Origin: Elusimicrobiota bacterium
Lineage (GTDB): Bacteria; Elusimicrobiota; Elusimicrobia; UBA1565; JACRDR01
Direction of reading: 5' to 3'
Length of the DNA stretch: 10,147 nucleotides
NCBI GenBank assembly: GCA_016207585.1
Contig: JACQPI010000140.1
Location: 1-10,147, forward strand
The translations under genes and the position numbers were made by a program. The notes under the pieces were generated by a model. That model saw nothing but the letters and a program-made list of their open reading frames with translations. It did no database searches and had not been told where the DNA came from. The first letter of the stretch is position 1, and each line of letters opens with the position of its first letter. Below are positions 1 through 8,300 of the stretch, piece by piece.

Positions 1-252
1 AACAATTGGGGACTCCGCAACGGAGTAAAGCAGACCGACGCCAACGGCACCACGAAGGACTGCGAAGCGAAGATGCACGTGTGCTTCCTCTCCGGGAGCG
101 CTGATCCGGCTATCCCCTGCACCGTGGACTCCAATACCGAGTGCCATAATGCATGCCAGAACGCCAATGAGATCGCATGCAGCAACGTCGACTGCGAGGA
201 GCGCTGCAAAGTGTCTCGCGTGTCGGGCTATGTGAACACCACTTGTCCCTGA
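1..252 (+). CDS. C-terminal part of an unrecognised cysteine-rich protein
   Basis: An open frame enters from the left edge in frame 1 and stops with TGA at 250-252, leaving 83 residues of C-terminus. The start and N-terminal domain lie outside the window. The fragment holds nine cysteines (residues 21, 28, 40, 48, 52, 60, 65, 69 and 82 of the visible part) among polar residues (Asn, Thr, Asp, Glu), with no membrane segment. Such density suggests a disulphide-bonded, exported domain, although metal binding cannot be excluded because pairs such as C48/C52 and C65/C69 are spaced by three residues. A strong terminator lies 32 bases after the stop, so this is the last gene of its transcript. I do not recognise the family. 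A pilin-like or other secreted surface protein would be plausible, but the diagnostic N-terminus is missing. That it is real coding sequence is likely; its function is unknown. Confidence 0.7.
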   Translation, partial: NNWGLRNGVKQTDANGTTKDCEAKMHVCFLSGSADPAIPCTVDSNTECHNACQNANEIACSNVDCEERCKVSRVSGYVNTTCP

Positions 253-284
253 GTTCTAGATACTAAAGACGCGCCCGGTCGGAC

Positions 285-316
285 GATGCCCCCGCTTCGG
301 CGGGGGCATCTTTTAT
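285..316 (+). terminator. Intrinsic terminator with UUCG tetraloop
   Basis: A perfect 11-bp stem pairs 285-295 with 300-310 around the extra-stable loop TTCG (296-299) and is followed directly by TTTTAT. The stem is very GC-rich (CCCCCG/CGGGGG core). It lies 32 bases after the stop of the cysteine-rich gene and about 80 bases before the next promoter, so it separates the two transcription units. The T tract after the stem is on the plus strand. In the reverse direction the stem is not followed by a convincing T run, so it is called as one-directional. Confidence 0.93.
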
Positions 317-392
317 GTGCGGCGGTCCAATTGTCTGTTGGTTCGATCGGGAGGCCGCGGGATGAATCGGACTTTCCCCGGGATATGCGATT

Positions 393-422
393 TTGACTCC
401 TTCCCCGTCATTGCGCTATGAT
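393..422 (+). promoter_or_regulatory. Sigma70-type promoter of the membrane-protein gene
   Basis: A -35 box TTGACT (393-398) and a -10 box TATGAT (417-422) are separated by 18 bases. Each differs from the sigma70 consensus at one position. They lie in the only intergenic space wide enough for a promoter, between the terminator at 285-314 and the ATG at 533. The predicted transcription start is about 428-430, giving a leader of roughly 104 bases. It coincides with an ATG at 429 that opens a short frame. No operator-like palindrome was obvious next to the boxes. Confidence 0.72.
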
Positions 423-428
423 GGCGGC

Positions 429-536
429 ATGACCGAGATTAGGCGAAATGGTTGTGACCGAGCCCTAAGGCGAGGGAATGCCGCGTCCATAAGCCGTTGG
501 AAGGCGGCCGTCCATCGTTGTGGGAGGCAACCATGA
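429..536 (+). CDS. Possible leaderless upstream ORF, 35 codons (doubtful)
   Basis: An ATG at 429 sits at the predicted transcription start of the promoter at 393-422, so the frame would be translated without a leader; no Shine-Dalgarno sequence precedes it. It encodes 35 residues rich in Arg and Lys and ends with TGA at 534-536, overlapping the ATG of the next gene as ATGA, an arrangement typical of translational coupling. Against it, the codons include several AGG, CGA, ATA and CTA, unlike the GC-ending codons of the large genes here, and the peptide resembles nothing I recognise. It could be a regulatory leader peptide or simply chance open sequence. Confidence 0.2.
   Translation: MTEIRRNGCDRALRRGNAASISRWKAAVHRCGRQP
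522..527 (+). promoter_or_regulatory. Ribosome binding site fixing the start at 533
   Basis: GGGAGG lies five bases before the ATG at 533. A TTG at 497 in the same frame would add 12 residues but has no comparable site and would place polar residues before the first membrane helix, so the ATG at 533 is preferred. Confidence 0.75.
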
Positions 537-2269
537 CGCGCAGCGCGAAGGCACTGATGGCCTGTTTTCTCATCTTCCTGGTCAGTCATTTGCTTATCAA
601 GGTTTTCGATCCGGATACCTGGCTGCACCTGCATGTCGGCAGATTCATTCTCCACAACGGTTTTATCCCAAGCGTCAACACGTTTTCCTTCACGGAACCA
701 GGCCATCCCTGGATGCCCCATGAATGGCTGAGTCAAGTCATTTTCTACCTTACGTACTCGGGTTTCGGCGTCCCGGGACTGACGATCCTGCGCGCCTCGG
801 TTTTCTTGGCGGCTTTTTTGATTCTCTACCGGGCCATCCATGAGCCCGGTTGGGAAACCCTCGAGATCGCGGGGTTGGCGCTCGCCGCCCATGCGATTGC
901 CGTCGCGAACAGAATCAGCGACCGCCCCGAGATGTTCAGCGCGCTGTTTTTTTCTTCCTACTATTACATCCTGAACAGATGGCGGCGGGACGGAACGCGC
1001 TGGATTTGGCTTATCCCGTTCATGCAGGCGTTCTGGATCAACATGCACGGTTATTTCCTTTTCGGGCTCATTTTCCTATTCCTGTTCTGGTACGGCGAGT
1101 TCGGGCTTCCCGAGCGCGCCTTCTGGGGATCCCGCCGGTCGCGCGAACTGCTGGCGGTAGCGGGGGCCGGCGTGGCGGCATGCCTTCTGAACCCCCACTT
1201 CCACCACGGCCTGGTTCAAGCCATATCCGTTGCCGCCACCATCGGAGACGCCAGGATCGCCGAGTGGCGCCCCCCGTATTTCAGTTTCAGCGGCTTCTGG
1301 ACCACCGGCTGGGACGACCCCAGAAAAGCCCTGATTCTGGTCTCCACCCTTTCCTTCGTCTTGAACTATCGCAAAGCCGCGGCGACTCGGTGGTTTCTCT
1401 GGGGAGTATTTCTTCTGGCGTTCCTGCAATCCAGGAGGAACGTCTTGTTTTTTTCGTTGGTGGCGATCCCGGTGACGATCTCCAACTTCCGGCAAACGCT
1501 GGAGGGGCGTACCCGATGGACTCTATCGGGTCCGTTGGCCGGGATCACCCCCCGCCGGCTGGGGGTGTTTCTGGAGTTGGCCCTGGCGGCCGTGCTTCTC
1601 TTTGGAACCTACGACATGGCATCCGGCCGTTTCTTCGCGGACCACCTGTTCGCTCAGCCTGGAGTCGGGATTTCAAAGGTGTTTTACCCGGAAGGGATTC
1701 AACAATTTGTCAAAGAGGCCGGGCTGGAAGGCCCCGGTTTCAATAACTATGGGATCGGCAATTACGTCATGTGGCGTTTCCCGGACATGAAGGTTTTCAT
1801 GGATGGTAGAAACTTGGAAGCCTACAGCGAGGATTTTATCAATTTCTACCATAAGGTAAAGTCGGGTCGGATTCCTCTTCCTGAGTTGCTTGGGCGCTAC
1901 AAGCTCCGTTTCTTTTTGATCAACCATCAGATCGATGCCGGGGGGGCTTCATCTTTGGTCAAAATGCTCGATAAGGACAAGAATTGGAAGCTTGCATACG
2001 TCGATAATGCCTGGGTGGTGTTCGTCCCGGCCCGCAAAACCGGCAAGCTTGTCGTCGGGTCCTTGGATGAAGAGCAAGTCGGACCTTGGAATAGGCGGGA
2101 GTTGGCATGGAGACATTATCAAATGTGCTCTATCTGGAGCCGGTTGGAAAGAAAAAAATCCGCTCTGGAAGAATGCCGCAAGTCCTTGGATCTCGATCCC
2201 GATTTTAATCGCGCGCGACAACAGCTCAAGAGTTTGGAGAACGACGCGCGCCTTACGCCCCCCGTGTAA
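533..2269 (+). CDS. Multi-pass membrane protein, GT-C glycosyltransferase-like, with C-terminal TPR-like repeat
   Basis: This 578-residue protein has about eight to ten hydrophobic helices in residues 7-360, then a soluble C-terminal part. Several features match a widespread, poorly characterised bacterial family that resembles GT-C (lipid-linked sugar) glycosyltransferases. An acidic DPDTW motif (residues 26-30) follows the first helix, as the catalytic Asp loop does in GT-C enzymes. HEW (63-65), RPE (131-133), WINMHG (168-173) and LNP (219-221) follow. The soluble part has FNNYG (403-407) and MDGR (423-426), and residues about 520-572 form a TPR-like helical pair ending in SLDLDPDFNRARQ. 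By analogy it would transfer a sugar from a lipid carrier on the outer face of the inner membrane; donor and acceptor are unknown, and catalysis is not shown. It has its own promoter and terminates 54 bases before the giant exported protein, which could be an acceptor, though that is only inference from adjacency. Coding is certain, family placement moderate, activity tentative. Confidence 0.85.
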   Translation: MTRSAKALMACFLIFLVSHLLIKVFDPDTWLHLHVGRFILHNGFIPSVNTFSFTEPGHPWMPHEWLSQVIFYLTYSGFGVPGLTILRASVFLAAFLILYRAIHEPGWETLEIAGLALAAHAIAVANRISDRPEMFSALFFSSYYYILNRWRRDGTRWIWLIPFMQAFWINMHGYFLFGLIFLFLFWYGEFGLPERAFWGSRRSRELLAVAGAGVAACLLNPHFHHGLVQAISVAATIGDARIAEWRPPYFSFSGFWTTGWDDPRKALILVSTLSFVLNYRKAAATRWFLWGVFLLAFLQSRRNVLFFSLVAIPVTISNFRQTLEGRTRWTLSGPLAGITPRRLGVFLELALAAVLLFGTYDMASGRFFADHLFAQPGVGISKVFYPEGIQQFVKEAGLEGPGFNNYGIGNYVMWRFPDMKVFMDGRNLEAYSEDFINFYHKVKSGRIPLPELLGRYKLRFFLINHQIDAGGASSLVKMLDKDKNWKLAYVDNAWVVFVPARKTGKLVVGSLDEEQVGPWNRRELAWRHYQMCSIWSRLERKKSALEECRKSLDLDPDFNRARQQLKSLENDARLTPPV

Positions 2270-2323
2270 AAACTCGCAAATATTTCGCTTTAAATATTAT
2301 ATAGGGGGGGGTACCCTTAATCC
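2270..2323 (+). promoter_or_regulatory. AT-rich leader with G8 tract before the giant gene
   Basis: The 54 bases between the two large genes are strikingly AT-rich in a GC-rich neighbourhood. They carry two copies of AAATATT (2278-2284 and 2292-2298) and -10-like hexamers TATTAT (2295-2300) or TATATA (2298-2303). No good -35 box is visible at the usual distance, so the promoter call is weak, and read-through from the upstream gene is equally possible. A run of eight G (2304-2311) follows directly and ends 12 bases before the GTG start. It is the only purine-rich stretch able to serve as a ribosome binding site, and its length would set both promoter geometry and spacing to the start. Confidence 0.4.
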
Positions 2324-5300
2324 GTGCGCCGGATAGCCGATTTCGCCGCTGTTTTCGGCCTTTTTGCCTTCCTTCTTGCAGGCGTCGTTCCCGCCCCTGC
2401 TTGGGCCGATTGGCAGACGGTGTATAACATCAACCTGACCACGGGGGCTGGAACCAATTGGGCCTTCGTAGATTCTGCTGGAAATCCTTGGGCGGTCAAT
2501 AATGATCAGTCCGCCAACGGTTCGGGCGACACCAATCTATTTCGCTACACCGGTTCCCAGTGGAGTTTGGAATCTCGATTTACCACGCGTTCGCAGAGAG
2601 GGGACTATCGCTTCAGCTATCTGGGTCTAAACGCTTCCAACGAGCCCCGGGTCGTTTATCTGCAGAAGGACAGCGGTACCTGCACGGGTTGCAGGCAGGT
2701 CTATTTTCAGAAAAAGACCGGCGGGAGCTGGTCCAGCGAGGCGGCCGCCACCCCCGCAAATTACTACTTGGGCCTCGGGGCCTACTACCGCCAAAACGAC
2801 GACACATTCCGCATCGTATATTTCCAGAGGGGCGCCGCGGCCTCGACTTCCGCGGGTCTCTACTATTCGACCCAGACGGCGGGCACCTACGCCTGGAGCA
2901 CCAATCCCATTCTCATCGATAACAACGGCGGCTCCTTCACGGGTCTTGGAACTAATACTGGCAATTTCATAGCTCCCCAAGCCGCCATCTACGAGGATAC
3001 GACGACTCCCAAGGTGCACATCGCCTATTGGGACGCGGGGGACGGCAGCGCCGGCGGCGGCTGCAGCAATTGCAATATCAGGTATACGCTGCGCAACGAC
3101 GACGGCAGCCAGGATCTAGCTCCCGAAACGGCCGTTTCAAAAATCATGAACCAGGGCGTCTACCAGAGGGCCCTGGCGATCGCGGCCAGCCCCACCGACG
3201 GCAATGCGCCCTACATCGCTTTCAGCAGCGGTACTACGAGTCCTTACAGCCTTGGGTTTGCTTCCAGGACGAGCGGCGGAACCTGGAAAGTCTCCTTCGC
3301 TACGGCCGCTGCCGTGTTCTCACCGCATATCGGCATGAGTCTTGACCCGGCAGGGCATCCAATGATCGGTTTCATGGGCTATCCCGGCGGGGGGAGCAAT
3401 AACGCCCGCCATGCCCTCGCCCACTACAACGGCTGCCGGTGGGCCGTCTACAGAGCCACCTACGCCGCCGACAATGCCAATTCGGACGACAATGATGACA
3501 GCGGTATGACGGTTTCTACCACGGGTCGCGTGCATATCTTTGGGGAGTTGGGTGGTCCCCTCATAGGCACGTACGCGCTATGGGTGGACACCGCCGGGCC
3601 CGCGGCCGTGGGGAATTTGGACGGGACTTTCTCCGGAAACGACATCACCCTGACCTGGACGAGCCCCGCCGAGGTGGACGGGGACCTCACGGCCAAGCCG
3701 CTGCCGGGGGGGAGCTTGTACCGTATCCAGTGGACTCAGAGCCTCGCCGAGGCCTCCGGAAGCACGTTCTGGAAAGCGCAGGGGGGGACGAACTACATTG
3801 ATCTCTCGACCTCCTGCATCAGCGCCGGCACCGCGCAGAACCACACATTCGCCGCGCCCAACGGGGCAGGGACCTATTACTTTCGCTTGTTCACCCGGGA
3901 TGAGTTTCCCAATAATTTCTCCGCCCTTTCCAACGGCACGACGGTGGCGATGGACACGACCCCTCCGGGCCGCATCACCACCCTCGCCGGCGCGGCGAGC
4001 GCCCTGGGCGCGGCGGTGGAGCTGAGCTGGAACGCCCCGGGCAACGACGGGGCCTCCGGCGCCTTGGGAGAGGGAAGCCAGTTCCTCATCGGTTACACGA
4101 CCTCCTTCGCCGACGCGACGAGCGGGACCGCCTGGTCCACCACCTCGGCCCAGGTTGCGATCTCGACGACCGGCGTCAACCCCGATGACCCGCAAGGCTA
4201 CACCGTCTTCAATCTGATTCCCATGGGCGACACCTTCTACTTCAGGATATGGACCAAGGATCCGGCGGGCAACTACGGCGCCCTGTCCAACGGCGCGACC
4301 CAGGCCTCGACGACGGACGGCACGGCTCCCTCCACCAACAGCGACTTGGCCGCGGCGGGGGTGAGCGTTTCCACCGTCAAGCTGACCTGGAACTCCGCCG
4401 GAGACGACGGCGGCTCCGGAAATCTCCAGTCCAACAGCAAATACGCGATCCAATACACGACTTCCGCGGCCGACTCCCAGAGCTCGACGTTCTGGTCCAC
4501 CGCCTCGGCCCAGGTGTCCATATCCACCTATGGGCCGAGCCCAGGAAGCCTCCAAGGACGGACCCTGACGGGCCTCTTGCCGGCAAGCACCTACTATGTC
4601 CGCCTCTGGACCAAGGACGAAACCCCCGTCAACTGGTCCGGCCGGTCGAATATGGTCACCACGTCCACCTGGACCAACGATCCTCTGACGGCCGCCTCCA
4701 CATTCAGCGCGGTGAGCGCGACGGGCTTCATGGTCTCTTGGGACCGGAATTCCAATCCTTTCGGGACCCGCTACACCGTCCAGGTCTCGAGCGCCTCCGA
4801 CTTCAACACGGGCGCCACCGACCAGGTGGCGTTCACCACGGCTCCGACCGCGGGTCCGGCCGCGACATTCACGGCCCTCAACGCCTACACCACCTATTAC
4901 TTCAGGGTCCGGGCGGCGCATAACGACGGGCATTTTACCGACTACGTCAACCTCGGCTCCACGAGAACATTGGCGGTGTTTTACACCACGCCCGTGCACG
5001 CATGCAAAGGCACGTTCACCTCGGGCTCGGGGGCTTTAAGCGTTCCCGTGCCGACGTGCTACGCGGACAACGACGTTTTTCTTCTGTTCGTGGAATCGGC
5101 CAATGAAACTATCGTCACTCCTTCCGGCTGGACCGAGTTGTCCAATTCGCCCACATACACGGGCACGGCGGCATCAGCCGGCGGCGTTCGTTTGGGTGTG
5201 TTTTACAAGGTTGTTTCCGGCGCGCAATCAGATGTCTCGGTGGCGGACAGCGGCAACCACACCACCGCCATCATCGCCGCTTTCCGGGGCGTCGACACGG

Positions 5301-8300
5301 CGAATCCCATCCACGTGACGTCGGGTTCGGTGGATGCCTCCGCCACGAGCAGCTTGAGCGCCCCGAGTCTTATAACCACGTCGGCCAACACAGTGATCGT
5401 CAACGCCATCGGCTTGGACAAGGACCTGGGCGATACCGATACATTGAGCAGTTGGGCCAATGCCAACCTGGTCGGCCTCACGGAGGTTCACGACCAGACC
5501 GTCAATACCAACGCCGGCGGGGGTATCGCTTATTCCACGGGCGTGAAGACCCAGCCGGGCGCGACCGGGAACACGACCGCCACGGGGGACACTGCGGAGA
5601 AGCATGCTTATTTGACCATCGCGCTCAAATCCTCGCCGTCGGCCAGGACATTGGCTCAATCCGCCTACCGCTTCTTCGCCAATACCGACACCACCGACGT
5701 GGGCTCGGCCCTGGCCGGCCAGGACGGCGCCGCGAGCCTGGGCTCGGCGGGAGCCGCGTTCCGCTTGAGGATGCTCGTCCACGCCAACGACAGGGAGATT
5801 TACACCAACGGTCAAGATTTCAAGCTCCAGTATGTCGGAAAAGGAACCGGCTCCTGCGACGCTCCCAGCGGGGGCACGCCCGTCAGTTACACCAACGTGG
5901 ACGCGACGACGCTCATCGCCTTCAAGAACAACACCCCCGCCGACGGAGCGAGCCTGACCGCCAACGCGGGCGACCCGGTGCACGGAGCGCACTCCACCGC
6001 CAAGCAGACCTACGAGGAGGTCAATAACGCTACAAACTCGGTCTCCGCCGTCCCCGCGGACCAAGACGGCCTCTGGGACTTCGCCCTGGTTGATAACAGC
6101 GCCCCGGCCGGCACGACTTACTGCCTGCGCCTGTCGAGCGGAAACGGCTCGGCCCTGGATTCCTACGTGTCCTATCCGGAAGTCACGACGTTCGTGTCGG
6201 GCCCCTTCTGCGGCACGACCAAGGTGGTCAAACAGGCCGGGGGCGGGGACTGCACCAAAATCTCGGACTGCGTCAGCCTCATCCCGACCACGCTTACCGG
6301 CAATTTCTGCATCGACATCCAAGACACGGCCACCTATACCGAGCAGATCTGGGTTGGAACCACGGCCATCACCACCAATGACTATCAAATCCAAATCGGG
6401 CCGATCTCCCCGGGCGGGGCGTTGCCCGTCGTCAACCCGCCGGCGCAATCCACCGCCGCCTTCCGCATCGTCATGTCCAGCGTCGTGCTGGTCGACATGA
6501 CGATTGCCCCGACCAACGCAGTCGAGTACGGTATTCTTTCAACCGGTGCCTATGTCACGATTTCCGGCGTCAACGTGGATTCCGGCGGCAAAATCTGGGG
6601 GGCCGGCATCTCCATATCGAGCTACAGCGAGGTTTCCGATTCGAACGTCACGGCGCAAAACGCCCATGGCCTCCGGCTGACCGGCTCCGCCGGCGCGGTC
6701 TCCAATTGCAACGTCTCGGGCGCCCTGACCGGTCTTCACATCGCCACCCAGGCGGCCGGGACGACTCTCTCCATTTCCTCCCTGACTTTCTCATCGCTTT
6801 CCGCCGGCGCGACCGCCATCAACTTCGCCGACGGGGTTTTCATCTCCACGTTCAGCGACATCTATTTCGCCGATTCAACCATCGCCGTCAACGTCAACGG
6901 CCGGCCCCTCTCCGCCGGCGCGGCCGTCACCATGGTCCTTTCCTCGGGCGTCAGGGCGGGCCCGGCCCATGAGAACGACCCCGGCCAATACGTGCGCTGG
7001 GTGGGCTGGCTGGCCGCCAACGCCGTGACCAGCGTCTCGACCTTCTCGGTGACCGCCACCTGGGGCCTGCAAGATGGGGCCACGGGCTATACTTTGGTCG
7101 CCTCCACCAATTCCAGCAACCCGCCAAGCCCCATCTGGGCCTCGACCGCGGTGGCCGGAGGTTCCACCAGCGTGGGAACCGTCTCTTACCCGGACCTGGC
7201 CCCCAACACGACCTACTTCCTCTTCGTGAAGGGGATCGGATTTGAGGGCTACGCCGCTTATCCCGCGACCTCCACCTTGGCCAAGCCCGCCGCCGGCGCC
7301 CAAATTTACGCCGTCTATCCGACTTCGACGACGGTCAATTGGAAGCCGCTGCCCACCGCGGCAAGCCAGGGCTCCTCGAACACTTGCGAGGGCTATATTC
7401 TGCAGGCCGCGACGGCTCCCGCCGACGGTAGCGCGTCTGATTTTACGGGGACCATTCTCTCTTCCATCACGCTAACGGGCGTGCAGCCGAGCACCTTGAC
7501 CATCAGCGGTTTGGCCCCGGGCAGCACTTATACGTTTCGCGTGGGAACCTTGAACTGGCAAAACGTCGCTAATTTCCAGGTCGTCGGCTCCACCATGTCC
7601 CTGGGCAGTTCCTTTGTCTGGACCGGCAACGGCGGCAACACGAATTGGTACAACGCAGCCAACTGGAGCCCCAACGGCACTCCCGGGATCACAAATCCGG
7701 TGACGATCGATAAAGACGTCAGCGTCGTAGTTACGCTCAGCTCGCCCGCGATCAATTTTTTGGATCTCACCTTAGGCGATAGCGCCGGCTCCTTCAAGGC
7801 CAATCTCGACTTGTCCACTACCGTGGCCGTAGGCAGAAACGTGACGATTTATCAAAACTCGGGATTGACCCAAAACACCTCAGGCTATGCGTTGAGCTTA
7901 AGCGGCGATTTGACCATGCTGAGCGGATCCAGCATGACGCACAGGAAGAATACGCTCACTAACAACACGCGGATCAATCTCAGCGTGGGCGGAACCTTTG
8001 ATCTCCAGGCCGGCGCTACGATTGCGGCCGCGAATCTTGGCTTTGACGGCGGCGCGGCAAAAACGGATGGGAGCGGACCGGGAGGGGGCACCGGAGGCCT
8101 CCAGAACGGCGGCGGCGGCGGCGGCGGCGGGCACGGGGGCGTCGGCGGCAACGGCGCGGGCCCCAGAGCCGGCGGTCCGGCCAACGACTCGGTCACAAAT
8201 CCCGCCCTGCCCGGCTCCGGCGGCGGCGGCAGCGGCAGTGCCAGCGGCGTCGCTGGAGGCGCCGGCGGCGGCCTGGTCGTCATCACGGCCTCCCGCATGA

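Noticed and set aside
497..532. TTG at 497 as start of the membrane protein
   Set aside because: The ATG at 533 has GGGAGG five bases upstream. The 12 extra residues are not hydrophobic and no site precedes the TTG.
850..1746. Plus-strand open frame of 298 codons overlapping the membrane-protein gene
   Set aside because: It is out of frame with a gene that has coherent membrane helices and motifs. Its product is Arg/Pro-rich and shadow-like.
2278..2298. Operator formed by the AAATATT direct repeats
   Set aside because: Two 7-base AT-only copies are expected by chance in such an AT-rich spacer, and no regulator is encoded nearby. It is only mentioned in the leader entry.
3578..4999. Long minus-strand open frame of 473 codons
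   Set aside because: It lies entirely antisense to FN3 repeats that have clear domain motifs. Its product is Arg/Gly-rich, as expected from the reverse complement of GC-rich codons, and it has no ribosome binding site.
5228..6448. Minus-strand open frame of 406 codons
   Set aside because: It is antisense to the beta-sandwich and beta-helix modules, with Arg/Gly/Val bias and no recognisable motif.
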